Shown here: piece by piece, positions 18,948 through 28,179 of the stretch | Numbering within the stretch: the first letter of the stretch is position 1 | Layout of the letters: each line of letters starts with the position of its first letter | NCBI RefSeq assembly: GCF_016427535.1 | Contig: NZ_JAELXV010000007.1 | Coordinates: 1 to 64,000 of the forward strand | Direction: 5' to 3' | From: Hymenobacter sp. BT559 | GTDB lineage: Bacteria > Bacteroidota > Bacteroidia > Cytophagales > Hymenobacteraceae | Length of the DNA: 64,000 nt | Position numbers and translations under genes: made by a program | Notes under the pieces: model-generated | What the model was told of the DNA's origin: nothing | Database searches by the model: none | Seen by the model: only the letters and a program-made list of their open reading frames with translations

Positions 18948-19943
18948 ATGGAATATCAGAAATTAGGCTCGTCCGACGTTAGTGTCTCGCGCATCACCTT
19001 TGGCAGCTGGGCAGCCGGCGGCTGGATGTGGGGCGGCACCGAGCAAAACGACGCCGTGGGCGCCATTCACGCCGCTTACGACCTGGGTGTGACCAGCATC
19101 GACACGGCGCCCATCTACGGCATGGGCCTGAGCGAGCAGATAGTAGGCGAGGCCATCAAGAGCCTGCCCCGCGACAAGGTGCAGGTGCTCACCAAGTTTG
19201 GCATGCGCTGGGACGATAGCAAAGGTGACTTTGCCATGAAAACCAAGAACAACGACGGCCAGGACGTGGACGTGTACAAGTACGCCAGCCGCGATAGCAT
19301 CATCAAGGAGTGTGAGGACAGTCTCAAGCGCCTAGGTACTGATTATATCGACCTCTACCAGCAGCACTGGCCCGACGTGACCACGCCCATCGCCGAAACC
19401 ATGGAGGCCTTGCAGCGCCTCATCGAGCAGGGCAAGGTGCGCGCCGCAGGCGTCAGCAACTACTCGGTGGCCCAAATGGAGGAAGCCGAGAAAACCATCA
19501 AGCTGGCCAGCAACCAAGTGCCGTATAGCATGCTGCGCCGCGATATCGAGAAAGACGTGGTGCCCTACACGCAGCAGCACGACCTAGGCATCTTGGTGTA
19601 CAGCCCCTTGCAGCTGGGCTTGCTCACTGGCAAGATGAAGCCTGGCCAGCACTTTGACGCTAGCGACCTGCGCAGCACCAACCGCTTGTTCAAGCCCGAG
19701 GCCGTAACGGCCGTGAATGACTTTCTGAACAAGCTACGCCCGATGGCCGAGAGCAAAAATGCCACCCTAGGGCAACTCGTGCTACGCTGGACGCTGGCGC
19801 AACCCGGTATCACGGTGGCGCTGGTGGGCGCCCGCAACCCCGAGCAAGCCACCCAAAACGCTAAGGCAATGGACGTGCAGCTAAGCTTCGAGGAGGTTGA
19901 TTTCATCAATAAGCAACTGGCAAGCTTACAGTTGCCGGGCTAA
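18948..19943 (+). CDS. Aldo/keto reductase
   Basis: This 331-aa TIM-barrel NAD(P)H-dependent oxidoreductase has the whole catalytic tetrad: D52 (SIDTAPIYG), Y57, K83 (VLTKFG) and H140 (YQQHWPD). The C-terminal VALVGARNPEQ segment matches the cofactor-binding loop. By sequence style it belongs with the YajO/Tas-like or general stress AKR group. The start MEYQKLGSSDVSVSRI is canonical. A perfect 43-bp inverted repeat follows the stop codon and may act as its 3' hairpin. The carbonyl substrate cannot be predicted. Confidence 0.93.
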   Translation: MEYQKLGSSDVSVSRITFGSWAAGGWMWGGTEQNDAVGAIHAAYDLGVTSIDTAPIYGMGLSEQIVGEAIKSLPRDKVQVLTKFGMRWDDSKGDFAMKTKNNDGQDVDVYKYASRDSIIKECEDSLKRLGTDYIDLYQQHWPDVTTPIAETMEALQRLIEQGKVRAAGVSNYSVAQMEEAEKTIKLASNQVPYSMLRRDIEKDVVPYTQQHDLGILVYSPLQLGLLTGKMKPGQHFDASDLRSTNRLFKPEAVTAVNDFLNKLRPMAESKNATLGQLVLRWTLAQPGITVALVGARNPEQATQNAKAMDVQLSFEEVDFINKQLASLQLPG

Positions 19944-19956
19944 ACCGATGGCCTTT

Positions 19957-20061
19957 CTAAAACGGCTGTCATGCTGAGCTTGCGAAGCATCTTCTCACGT
20001 TGGAACAAACCTTTCTAGCGTGAGAAGATGCTTCGCAAGCTCAGCATGACAGCCGTTTTAG
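19957..20061. repeat. Long intergenic palindrome, TGTCATGCTGAGC family, copy 1
   Basis: The arms 19957-19999 and 20019-20061 are perfect 43-nt complements with a 19-nt loop. The core reads TGTCATGCTGAGC, GCGAAGCATCTTCTCACG. It lies between the aldo/keto reductase and proB. Related copies occur at 23.8, 36.0, 40.2, 41.2 and 42.2 kb. Confidence 0.9.
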
Positions 20062-20095
20062 GTGTTTGGCGAGGAGGGGCTTCTATTTTTGTCCC

Positions 20096-21181
20096 ATGCC
20101 CCTGCCCTACCGCCGCCTCGTTGTCAAAATTGGCTCCAACGTCCTCACCCAGCCCAACGGCCTGCCCGATGAGGACCGCATGGCCCAGCTGGTAAACCAG
20201 ATAGTAGGCCTCAAAAACCAAGGCTGCGAGGTCATCTTGGTGTCGTCGGGGGCCGTGGCAGCGGGGCGCAGCCTCATTACGCTGCCGCCTAAGGCCGATG
20301 CCGTGCGCAGTCGCCAGCTGCTGGCCGCCGTGGGCCAGGTAAAGCTGCTGAGCCTGTACGCCGCGCTGCTAGCGCCGCACGGCTTGTTGGGCGCGCAAGT
20401 GCTCGTGACCAAGGAGGACTTCCGCGACCGCCAGCACTATCAGAACATGCAGAACTGCTTTCAAGAGCTGCTGCAGCAAAATGTTATTCCGATTGTAAAT
20501 GAGAACGATGTGATTTCGGTCACGGAGCTCATGTTCACCGACAACGACGAGCTGGCAGGCTTGGTAGCCAGTATGCTCAATGCCGACGCGCTGCTCATTT
20601 TGAGCAACGTAGATGGTATTTTCGATGGCGACCCGTCGCGGCCCGAGGCCAAGGTTATTCGGCACATTGCCCCGGCCGACACGGGCTTTGCTGAGTTTGT
20701 GACGGCCACTCGCTCGCAGTTTGGGCGCGGCGGTATGCTCACCAAGTGCTCCATTGCCCACAAGGTGGCGCGCCTAGGTATCAGCGTGCACATCGCCAAT
20801 GGCAAGACGCCCGACATCCTGCCCGGCATCCTGGCTGAGACAGCCATTAGCACGTGGTTTCAGCCCAGCAAGCGCGCCTCGGGCACCAAGAAGTGGCTTG
20901 CCCACGCCCAAACCGCTCAGGCCACAGTGCATATAAACGCCGGCGCCCGCGCTGCCCTGCTGGCCACTGGTCAGGCCACCAGCCTACTGCCGGTGGGCGT
21001 GGTGCGCATCGAGGGCGAATTTCAGAAGGGCGACCTCGTGCGGCTAGTTGATACAGAGAACCAAGCCCTAGGCTTCGGCCTGGCCGAATACAGTGCCGAT
21101 AAGGCCCGCGAGCGCCTGGGCCAGCATGGCCAGCGCCCGCTGGTGCACTACGACTACCTGTTTCTGACGGCAGAAGGCTAG
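20096..21181 (+). CDS. proB: Glutamate 5-kinase
   Basis: ProB phosphorylates glutamate to gamma-glutamyl phosphate, the first step of proline synthesis. The 361-aa product has the amino-acid-kinase start VVKIGSNVLTQ, SSGAVAAGR, NENDVIS, and FGRGGMLTK, which covers the ATP and glutamate sites. A C-terminal PUA domain follows (from about residue 275, with VNINAGARAALL-like sequence and LLPVGVVRIEGEF). I chose the ATG at 20096 (MPLPYRRLVV) because the earlier ATG at 20066 adds residues from the repeat border. It is followed by proA 119 bp downstream in the same direction. Confidence 0.95.
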   Translation: MPLPYRRLVVKIGSNVLTQPNGLPDEDRMAQLVNQIVGLKNQGCEVILVSSGAVAAGRSLITLPPKADAVRSRQLLAAVGQVKLLSLYAALLAPHGLLGAQVLVTKEDFRDRQHYQNMQNCFQELLQQNVIPIVNENDVISVTELMFTDNDELAGLVASMLNADALLILSNVDGIFDGDPSRPEAKVIRHIAPADTGFAEFVTATRSQFGRGGMLTKCSIAHKVARLGISVHIANGKTPDILPGILAETAISTWFQPSKRASGTKKWLAHAQTAQATVHINAGARAALLATGQATSLLPVGVVRIEGEFQKGDLVRLVDTENQALGFGLAEYSADKARERLGQHGQRPLVHYDYLFLTAEG

Positions 21182-21300
21182 AGAGGAACTTGGCAGTCGG
21201 TTTAGACCCACTGAGCAAGTGTGTTGTCTGGTAAGCCGATAGTAGGCACGGGGTTAAGCTGATAGCGCCGTTCTTTGTGAGGCAGTTGCTTCGTTGCCCC

Positions 21301-22554
21301 ATGACCGACTTTTCCGCCTTCTTCAGTGCCACTCAGCAGGCCAGCCGCACCCTGGCCGCCGTGGCCCCCGCTACCATCGACGCCCTACTGCGCGACCTAG
21401 CCGACGCTACGGTGGCGCATACGGACTTTCTATTGGCTGAAAACGCCAAGGACCTGGCCCGCATGCCCGCCACCGACCCGCGCTACGACCGCCTGCGTCT
21501 CACGCCCGAGCGCCTGCAAAGCATAGCCCAAGACCTGCGCAACGTGGCCGCTCTAGCCTCGCCCCTAGGTGCCACCCTCAGCGAGCAAACGCTACCCAAC
21601 GGCTTGCAGCTAAGCAAGGTGCGCGTGCCGCTTGGCGTGGTGGGTATTATCTACGAGGCGCGGCCCAACGTGACGTTTGACAGCTTGGCGCTGTGCCTCA
21701 AGACTGGCAACGCCTGCCTGCTCAAGGGCGGCTCGGATGCTGCTGATTCCAATGCGGCGCTGCTGGCAGTGGCCGGCCCCGTACTCACGCAGCACGGGGT
21801 GCCGCTGGCTGCCGTGACTTTGCTGCCGCCCGAGCGCGCCGCCACCGAGGCCTTGCTTACGGCGGTGGGCTACGTCGATGTGGTTATCCCGCGGGGCAGC
21901 CAGGGGTTAATTGACTTCGTGCGCAAAAACGCGCGGGTGCCGGTTATCGAAACTGGGGCGGGCGTGGTACACACCTATTTCGACGAAACCGGCGACCTAG
22001 AAAAGGGCCGCGCCATCGTGGCCAACGCCAAAACCCGCCGCGTGAGCGTGTGCAACTCGCTCGACTGCCTACTCCTTAACGAACACCGCCTGGCTGACCT
22101 ACCAGCTCTGCTAGCCCCGCTGGTCGAGGCGCAGGTGCAGGTGTTTGCCGATGCGCCGGCCCACGCCGCGCTGGCCGGCGCTTACCCTGCCGAATTGCTG
22201 GCCGAGGCCACCGAGGCCCACTTTGGCACTGAGTTTCTGGATTATAAGCTAGCCGTGAAAACGGTACCAAACCTAGGCGCGGCGCTCGACCACATTGCCC
22301 GCCACGGCTCGCGCCACAGCGAGGCCATTGTGAGCGAAGATGAGACGCACATTGACCAGTTTTTGCGGCTCGTCGATGCCGCCGCCGTGTACGCCAACGC
22401 TTCCACGGCCTTCACCGACGGGGCGCAATTCGGCCTAGGGGCCGAAATTGGTATTAGTACCCAGAAGCTGCACGCCCGCGGCCCCATGGGCCTAACCGAG
22501 CTGACGAGCTACAAGTGGCTGTTGCGCGGCACGGGGCAGGTGCGGCAGAGTTAA
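21301..22554 (+). CDS. proA: Glutamate-5-semialdehyde dehydrogenase (gamma-glutamyl phosphate reductase)
   Basis: ProA reduces gamma-glutamyl phosphate with NADPH to glutamate 5-semialdehyde, the second proline step. The 417-aa aldehyde-dehydrogenase-fold protein shows GVVGIIYEARPNVT, LKGGSDAADSN, and the catalytic cysteine in RVSVCNSLDC (C251). The start at 21301 (MTDFSAFFSATQQ) is chosen over 21277. The ProB-bound intermediate is labile, so pairing with proB in tandem is expected. Confidence 0.96.
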   Translation: MTDFSAFFSATQQASRTLAAVAPATIDALLRDLADATVAHTDFLLAENAKDLARMPATDPRYDRLRLTPERLQSIAQDLRNVAALASPLGATLSEQTLPNGLQLSKVRVPLGVVGIIYEARPNVTFDSLALCLKTGNACLLKGGSDAADSNAALLAVAGPVLTQHGVPLAAVTLLPPERAATEALLTAVGYVDVVIPRGSQGLIDFVRKNARVPVIETGAGVVHTYFDETGDLEKGRAIVANAKTRRVSVCNSLDCLLLNEHRLADLPALLAPLVEAQVQVFADAPAHAALAGAYPAELLAEATEAHFGTEFLDYKLAVKTVPNLGAALDHIARHGSRHSEAIVSEDETHIDQFLRLVDAAAVYANASTAFTDGAQFGLGAEIGISTQKLHARGPMGLTELTSYKWLLRGTGQVRQS

Positions 22555-22588
22555 GTAACCTAGGGAAACGATTCAGGCTCATTCACCT

Positions 22589-23296
22589 ATGAAACTGCTA
22601 CTGTACCTGCTGCTTAGTTTGGCCGCGCTGCCGGCCCTGGCCCAGCGCCCCCTCGACCGGCGCCTACAGCACGAGCTGGACAGCATTCGGGGGCAGGACC
22701 AGCGCTACCGCAAGCTCATGGCGCGGTTTCGCAAGGGCAAGGCCGACTCGCTGGCTACCGCCCTAGGGGTACCTAAAGCGCAGGTAAGCAGCTACGTGCT
22801 GGCTGCCATGCACCGCACCGATAGCACCAACCTGCGCCGCGTAGAGGAAATAATCTGGCGCTACGGCTACCCCGGCAAAAGCTTAGTGGGCAGCCCCACC
22901 AACGAAGCAGCGTGGGCCGTGCTGCAACACTCAGATAAGATTCCGCAGTACCTGATTTGGGTGCAGGGCGCCGCCGAGGCAGGCGAAATTCCCTACCCGC
23001 TCTACGCCCAAATGCTCGACCGCAAGCTCATGGATGACGGCCAGGAACAAGTGTACGGCACCCAAACCACCGGCTACACCGTGCTCGACCACACCACCGG
23101 CCGGCAGCACACCATCGCCTTCGTGTGGCCCATCCAGGACCTAGCGCGCGTAGATAAGCGCCGGCGCCAGGCTGGCTTTACTACCACGCTGGCCCAGAGC
23201 GCCGCGGCCAAGGGCTTTCCGGCCCAGCCGGCTACCCTAGAGTACGCTTTGTGGCTCCAGCAAGAAGCCGCACAACTAGCCGCTCAGCTACGTTAA
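22589..23296 (+). CDS. Exported DUF6624-like protein
   Basis: The 235-aa product has a clear Sec signal peptide (MKLLLYLLLSLAALPALAQ). The mature part contains the pattern YGYPGKSLVG, a conserved AWAVLQHSDK, LDRKLMDDGQEQVYGTQ and FVWPIQDLARVDKRR. This is the arrangement I associate with the DUF6624 family of Bacteroidota exported proteins of unknown function. The gene starts 34 bp after proA in the same direction, but a role in proline metabolism is unlikely. The family label is from memory of the motif pattern. Confidence 0.75.
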   Translation: MKLLLYLLLSLAALPALAQRPLDRRLQHELDSIRGQDQRYRKLMARFRKGKADSLATALGVPKAQVSSYVLAAMHRTDSTNLRRVEEIIWRYGYPGKSLVGSPTNEAAWAVLQHSDKIPQYLIWVQGAAEAGEIPYPLYAQMLDRKLMDDGQEQVYGTQTTGYTVLDHTTGRQHTIAFVWPIQDLARVDKRRRQAGFTTTLAQSAAAKGFPAQPATLEYALWLQQEAAQLAAQLR

Positions 23297-23307
23297 TTAG
23301 CAGCAGT

Positions 23308-23802
23308 ATGCGTACTGATACCCCGCCCTCTGCCACCTTCCGAGCTGTGCTCGAAGCCGGTGGCCCTAGCTTCATGCCTACGCAGATACTTGTGGTGCCC
23401 GAGGCGGCGTGGCTGGCCGTGGGCGGCAAGGCCACCAAGCGGGTAGTAGCAACCCTCAACGGCCACGCCGAGCGCCTGGGGTTGCTACCGCTGGAAGGGG
23501 GCGGGCGGCACCTCATGCTGCGCAAAGACTTGTGCCAGCACCTAGGCCTCACAATTGGGCAGGAAGTAGATGTGTGCTTGACACCCGACCCGAACCCCGA
23601 GCACGTGGACCTGCCCGACGAGCTAGCCGAAGCCCTAGGTGCCTGGCCCGAGGCCGAAGCCGCTTTTGCGCGGCAAACTGGCGCTATGCGCCGGGCCATG
23701 GCCCGCAAGGTGGCCGACGCCAAGCGCCCCGAAACCCGCGCCCGCTACGCCGTGGAGCTGGCTGAGCGCCTGGCCCGCGGCAGCCACCCGTTTCGGGCCT
23801 GA
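23308..23802 (+). CDS. DUF1905 / YdeI-OmpD-associated family protein
   Basis: The 164-aa product begins MRTDTPPSATFRAVLEAGG. Its N-terminal half is a small beta domain of the DUF1905 type (VVATLNGHAERLGLLPLEGGGRHLMLRKDLCQ region). The C-terminal half is the YdeI/OmpD-associated helical segment with LAEALGAWPEAEAAF and KRPETRARYAVELAERL. The function is unknown. It begins 11 bp after the preceding stop, so the two are probably cotranscribed. The start at 23308 avoids an upstream overlap of low-complexity residues. Confidence 0.75.
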   Translation: MRTDTPPSATFRAVLEAGGPSFMPTQILVVPEAAWLAVGGKATKRVVATLNGHAERLGLLPLEGGGRHLMLRKDLCQHLGLTIGQEVDVCLTPDPNPEHVDLPDELAEALGAWPEAEAAFARQTGAMRRAMARKVADAKRPETRARYAVELAERLARGSHPFRA

Positions 23803-23823
23803 TGCTAAGCAGCTTGCTTTACG

Positions 23824-23928
23824 CAACAAAACGTCTGTCATGCTGAGCCCCACGAAGCACCTCTACCGCACTGTTGGAGGAAGCAGTAGAGATGCTTCGC
23901 GGGGCTCAGCATGACAGACGTTTTGTTG
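23824..23928. repeat. Long intergenic palindrome, TGTCATGCTGAGC family, copy 2
   Basis: Arms of about 45 nt have two mismatches. The outer CAACAAAACGTCTGTCATGC matches its complement at the right end, and the inner part reads CACGAAGCACCTCTAC against GTAGAGATGCTTCG. It lies between two converging genes and could serve as a hairpin terminator. Confidence 0.85.
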
Positions 23929-23943
23929 ACCCGAAATCGAGGC

Positions 23944-24402
23944 CTAGAAGTCGTTCCAATCGTTGATGGTCACGACCTGGCCGGGCCCGGCCACCGTGAA
24001 CTTGCACTCCTCAAACTTAGGCGCGGCCAGGCGAGGCTTCACGTTGTTGGAGAAGGCAAAGGGCTCGGTAGGAATGCCTAGGAAGTTTTTGTCGAGCTTG
24101 TCGTTATTGTTCAGGTCCTGCGACACGGCCACGGCCCACTCGCCGGGCGCCAGCGCCACTGGTATCGAGAGCGTGCTCTTGCCATCGGGCCGCACCACCA
24201 TCCGAATAGCCATTTGCCCCGACTTCAAAAACTTGTCGGGCGCGTTGTAGAAATTCAGCTTCACCACGGAGCTGGTCGAGGCCAGGGCCGACACTACTAC
24301 CGTCACGGTTTCGGTGGCGGGCACAGTCGACGGGGCTAATGGCGCAGCCGACCCCAGCGCGAGGCCGCCTACTAGCAGCGAAACAAGCGGTAATGCGTTC
24401 AT
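23944..24402 (-). CDS. DUF2141 exported protein
   Basis: The 152-aa product has a signal peptide (MNALPLVSLLVGGLALGSAAP) and a single beta-sandwich domain. The diagnostic DUF2141 segment is DLNNNDKLDKNFLGIP followed by EPFAFSNN, which resembles a Ca2+-binding DxNxDxxLD loop. These are small periplasmic or surface proteins of unknown function, common in Bacteroidota. It is monocistronic and converges on the DUF1905 gene. Confidence 0.88.
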   Translation of the reverse strand: MNALPLVSLLVGGLALGSAAPLAPSTVPATETVTVVVSALASTSSVVKLNFYNAPDKFLKSGQMAIRMVVRPDGKSTLSIPVALAPGEWAVAVSQDLNNNDKLDKNFLGIPTEPFAFSNNVKPRLAAPKFEECKFTVAGPGQVVTINDWNDF

Positions 24403-24520
24403 GGCGGGTAATTTAACAAGGCTAGAAGTTTCGTACTAACTTCCGGCCGGTTGCAATTCGTTCCGCCCACCGGGCCGGCTGCGCCCTCGCACTTCCTCTT
24501 CCACCCACGCCCTAGGTTTT

Positions 24521-26227
24521 ATGCAAGCTTATTTTCGGCGCTTCCAGCAAGTAGCGGAGGCCGGCACCTACCACGAGCTAAGCACCTTACCGGTGCCCAA
24601 ACCGGAGTTTTTTAACTGGACGGCCGACATACTGGAAGGCCTGCACGTGGCCACGCAGCCCGACAAAACGGCCCTCGTACTGGCCGATGACACTGGCCAC
24701 CAAGAAATAAGCTACGCCGAGCTGGCCGCCCGCGCCAACCGCCTACTCAACTTCTGGCGCCAGGCAGGCGTGCGCCCTCAAGAGGTGGTGTTGCTGATGG
24801 TGCCCGTGTGCGCCGAGCTGTGGGATACCTACGTGGCCGGCATCAAGGGCGGGCAGGTGCTGATTCCGGCCGCCAGCATCCTTACCGTAAAGGACCTCGA
24901 ATACCGTTTTGGCCGCTTGCTGCCCGCCGTAGTGGTGGCTGACCTCGACAACGCCGCCAAAATCGACGCCGCCGAGCAGGCCCTAGGTCAGACTATTCGC
25001 CTCAAAATGCTGGTGGGCGGGCCCAACGTGCAGCGCCCCGGCTGGGTCGGCTTTGCGGGTACTACCGGGCTGCCCAGCCATGCCGAAGCCCACGCTACCC
25101 ACGCCGACGACCCACTGTTTCTGTTTTTCACTTCGGGCACCACGGGCTTGCCCAAGGTCGTGACGCACACGCACTTTTCGTACCCGGTGGGCCACCTCAG
25201 CACTGCCGCTTGGATAGGGTTGCGGCCCACCGACCGGCACTGCAATATTTCGCAGTCGGGCTGGGCTAAGTTTGCCTGGAGCAGCTTTTTCGCGCCCCTC
25301 AGCGTGGGCGCTACGCTGGTGGTGTACCAGGGCGGCGGGCGCTTTGCGGCCGGGCCGTTGCTAGCCACGCTAGCGCGGGAGCAGGTAAGTACGTTTTGCG
25401 CGCCGCCCACGGTGCTGCGCCTGCTGGTGCTGGAGGACCTAGGGGCTTATAAGTTCAGTTTTCGGCAGTGCGTGAGCGCGGGCGAACCACTGAACCCCGA
25501 AGTGATAGAGGCGTGGCAGCGTGGCACGGGCCAGCTCATTCGCGATGGATACGGGCAGTCGGAGAGCACGGCTATGGTTTACAACCTGCCCGGCGCCTCG
25601 GTGCGCCTAGGTAGCATGGGCCACCCCTCTTTTATGTACGATGTGGTGATAGCCGACGACGAGGGCCACCGGTTGTCCGACCTAGCCGAAGGCCACATTG
25701 CCGTGCGCACCGACACAGGCCGGCCCAACGGCTTGTTTACGGGCTACTTCGGCGAGCCCGAGCGGGCGGCCAGCGTGTTTCGGCACGGCCTCTACTACAC
25801 CGGCGACAAGGCCTACCGCGACCCCGACGGCTACCTCTGGTTTGTGGGCCGCGACGACGACGTGATAAAATCGAGCGACTACCGCATCGGCCCCTTCGAG
25901 GTCGAGAGCGTACTCGTCGAGCACCCCGCCGTGGTAGAAGCTGCTGTAGTAGGCTCGCCCCACGCCATCAAAGGGCACGAAATCAAAGCCTTCGTTATTC
26001 TGCGCCCAGGACTAGCGCCATCGGCCGAGTTGGCGCACGAGCTGTTTACCTACAGCCGCGCGCACCTTTCGCCTTACAAAATGCCCCGCATTCTGGAGTT
26101 TGTGCCCGAGCTACCCAAAACCATCAGCGGCAAGATTCGGCGCGTAGAACTGCGGGCGCAGGAGGCCCAGCAGCGGCGTGGTGCCACGGGCCCAAGTGAG
26201 TTTTTCTACGACAAAGAGCGTGGCTAG
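24521..26227 (+). CDS. AMP-forming acyl-CoA synthetase (ACSM/acetyl-CoA synthetase-like)
   Basis: This 568-aa ANL-superfamily enzyme activates a carboxylic acid with ATP and CoA. Visible core motifs are FFTSGTTGLPKVVTH (P-loop A3), DGYGQSESTAM (A5), YTGDKAYRDPDGYLWFVGRDDD (A7-A8) and the catalytic lysine in PKTISGKIRRVEL (A10). The order and the GYGQSE motif resemble medium-chain acyl-CoA synthetases. It is monocistronic, with a CCTAGG site just before the ATG. The substrate is uncertain (short or medium chain fatty acids most likely). Confidence 0.9.
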   Translation: MQAYFRRFQQVAEAGTYHELSTLPVPKPEFFNWTADILEGLHVATQPDKTALVLADDTGHQEISYAELAARANRLLNFWRQAGVRPQEVVLLMVPVCAELWDTYVAGIKGGQVLIPAASILTVKDLEYRFGRLLPAVVVADLDNAAKIDAAEQALGQTIRLKMLVGGPNVQRPGWVGFAGTTGLPSHAEAHATHADDPLFLFFTSGTTGLPKVVTHTHFSYPVGHLSTAAWIGLRPTDRHCNISQSGWAKFAWSSFFAPLSVGATLVVYQGGGRFAAGPLLATLAREQVSTFCAPPTVLRLLVLEDLGAYKFSFRQCVSAGEPLNPEVIEAWQRGTGQLIRDGYGQSESTAMVYNLPGASVRLGSMGHPSFMYDVVIADDEGHRLSDLAEGHIAVRTDTGRPNGLFTGYFGEPERAASVFRHGLYYTGDKAYRDPDGYLWFVGRDDDVIKSSDYRIGPFEVESVLVEHPAVVEAAVVGSPHAIKGHEIKAFVILRPGLAPSAELAHELFTYSRAHLSPYKMPRILEFVPELPKTISGKIRRVELRAQEAQQRRGATGPSEFFYDKERG

Positions 26228-27025
26228 CTAGTAGCGGCTACCTATTTCCTCTAGAATATCTTCTCTAATGAATGTTCGCTTATAAAAGCCAAGCGAATGC
26301 ACCAGCTTATATCCCGCATTGAGCAACTGCTGCGATGATTTTTCGATGTTGCGGATTGCCAAGAGCCGCGCCAACCCTCCTCGATGGTGAAACTCATCAA
26401 ACTCCACCAAGATAATTTTTACGTCTATCCTATTCGCCAGTACGTCTTCAATAACCGTGTACTCAGAGCCCTCAATCTCCAGTTTTAACAAGTCGAGTTG
26501 CTGATGTCCTAGCTCGCGCATGATGTTGACGAGCGTATCCACGGGAGCCTCTATATACGCTTCGGTCTTCTGCAGATTAGTAATGGAGTGCCCAGCGTAG
26601 TTATCCCGGGCCGGCACGTAAAACTTAACTATCTTTTTCTCATTCCACACCCCAGTTGCACAGTACGTTACGGCAGCAAGCGCTTCGGAGCTTATGGTGT
26701 ACGCGTAGCCGGTTTTATTACTATCGGCATAGTACTTCTTGCCCGCTTTTGCACTCTTTACCAAATCAGTAAAATGAGCCAAGGCATAGGGCATGGGGTC
26801 AAACACAAATACCCGCGCGTTGAATCTGGATGCTAATTCTGTGTCCAGCGAAACGTCCGTGCCGGCGCCAACGCAATAGCACACGGAAGCGCTGGTTAGG
26901 TAACTAGCCGGAACGTGATAGCCGTGATTAACCGAGCCGAGATAAATCAAATCCTTGAAAGGCCGCACGTGCCGCTGTGCTCTGCTGGCTAAAGCTGACT
27001 TAATTATTGCTTTTAATGGGTTCAT
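26228..27025 (-). CDS. FkbM family SAM-dependent methyltransferase
   Basis: The 265-aa product has the FkbM arrangement: a SAM-binding start CYCVGAGTDVSLDTELA (residues 49-65), FVFDPMP, and the C-terminal DLLKLEIEGSEY followed by VLVEFDE-like sequence (IILVEFDEFH). The family O-methylates sugars or other secondary metabolites. The gene is visibly AT-richer than its neighbours, uses A/T-ending codons, and contains no CCTAGG, unlike almost every flanking gene, which suggests recent acquisition. It stands alone and its stop abuts the acyl-CoA synthetase stop. Its target is unknown; a surface glycan is a guess. Confidence 0.85.
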   Translation of the reverse strand: MNPLKAIIKSALASRAQRHVRPFKDLIYLGSVNHGYHVPASYLTSASVCYCVGAGTDVSLDTELASRFNARVFVFDPMPYALAHFTDLVKSAKAGKKYYADSNKTGYAYTISSEALAAVTYCATGVWNEKKIVKFYVPARDNYAGHSITNLQKTEAYIEAPVDTLVNIMRELGHQQLDLLKLEIEGSEYTVIEDVLANRIDVKIILVEFDEFHHRGGLARLLAIRNIEKSSQQLLNAGYKLVHSLGFYKRTFIREDILEEIGSRY

Positions 27026-27362
27026 TAGTACCTATTCACTATCACAGCTAATTACAAAAGGCCCTAGGTGGTATTCTGCCAGCAAACAAGGGCAATGTGT
27101 TTTGCCTGCGTTGGCTATCTCATGGGAAGTTTGCTACCTGAGATAATACATACTACTTCAAAATACTATTATATAGAGCAGCTTATATCAGATTCAAAAT
27201 TAAGAATAAAATGCTTTATGTTAATACTTTATATCAAAAATAGTGTCGAGTATAGTTTACTAGTAGTGATTACTACGCCAGCAATGACTTTGCTTCGCTA
27301 GGGCAGCTTTAGCAGCCCAGCTTACTTACCGATTGCCCTGACCTACAAGTAGCGAGTTGCAA
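27026..27362. other. AT-rich intergenic region upstream of the FkbM gene
   Basis: This stretch holds the promoter region of the FkbM gene (minus strand) and about 170 bp of very AT-rich sequence (27140-27300) that contrasts with the rest of the window. No ORF with coding character was seen. A single CCTAGG lies at 27063. It may belong to the same foreign insert as the FkbM gene. Confidence 0.45.
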
Positions 27363-27410
27363 GGCAATAAAAAAGGCCCGCAATAGTAATTGCGGGCCTT
27401 TTTTATTGCC
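27363..27410. terminator. Bidirectional rho-independent terminator
   Basis: Two perfect 22-nt arms (27363-27384 and 27389-27410) form GGCAATAAAAAAGGCCCGC and its complement, with flanking A6/T6 tracts. It serves the DUF4136 gene on the minus strand. Confidence 0.9.
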
Positions 27411-27427
27411 TTAAACTGGCAGGTAGC

Positions 27428-28030
27428 TTAGCTCTTCTTTTCGGCTACCGGAAATTTTTCGAGGATATCCTTGGCGTTTTTGCTGAATTCGCTACCTAGG
27501 CGGCCAGCATCATCAACCGGGTCGGCCACCGAGCCGCGCCACACCAAGTTGTTGGTGCGGGCGTCGATGAAGTCAATCACCAGCGTGCCTTCGCGATACT
27601 GCTCGGTACGGGGCTGGCTATAGTAGGCAGGCGTGTACCAGTAGCCGTAGTTGATGGGCAAAAACCGGCCGCGGTAGCCTACCGAATAGGGGTAAGCGTA
27701 GCCCGGGCCGCCGTAGTTGTCGTACACCGTGCGCTCGGCCTTCTCCACAAAGGTGTGGGTCGACACCAAGAAGTCGGGGTTGGTTTCTACCTGCCGCAGG
27801 CCGCGCTTGGCGAGTTCGCTGGCAATGGCCTGCTTGATACGGTCTTGGGTAATGGAGCTGCGCAGCAGCGGATTTTGGTCGCCATCGGTTTTTACTTCCG
27901 TGTCGGCAAAGTCGAAGGTGCGGTAACGGCTGAAGTTAACGTTAGCACGCTGCTCCACGTTAACCCTCGGGGCGCAGGCTGAAAGGCCGGTCAGCAGGGC
28001 CAGCCCGACGGCCAAAAGAATGTTTTTCAT
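27428..28030 (-). CDS. DUF4136 lipoprotein
   Basis: The 200-aa product has a lipoprotein signal (MKNILLAVGLALLTGLSAC, lipobox Cys19), so it should be anchored in a membrane facing the periplasm. The mature domain begins with YRTFDFAD and contains RSSITQDRIKQAIASELAKRGL, LVIDFIDARTNNLVWRG and a C-terminal ILEKFP, the standard DUF4136 pattern. The function is unknown. It is divergent from the NADH dehydrogenase gene. Confidence 0.9.
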   Translation of the reverse strand: MKNILLAVGLALLTGLSACAPRVNVEQRANVNFSRYRTFDFADTEVKTDGDQNPLLRSSITQDRIKQAIASELAKRGLRQVETNPDFLVSTHTFVEKAERTVYDNYGGPGYAYPYSVGYRGRFLPINYGYWYTPAYYSQPRTEQYREGTLVIDFIDARTNNLVWRGSVADPVDDAGRLGSEFSKNAKDILEKFPVAEKKS

Positions 28031-28179
28031 AACTGTAGTGAGAATTTTTAGTACTTAGCTTACTCCATTCGCTTGCAGCGGGTTGCCAGAGGTTAGCCCA
28101 GAAAGTACGGCTACCTTCTGTTTCTGTTCGCCTACGGCCGCGCTGCCGGCTCGCCCTACGTCTACGCTTTTTTATTTTT

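Noticed and set aside
20084..20091. TATTTTTG as a proB promoter
   Set aside because: It matches TAnnTTTG, but the expected transcription start would fall on or after the chosen ATG at 20096, and the -33 spacing is too short.
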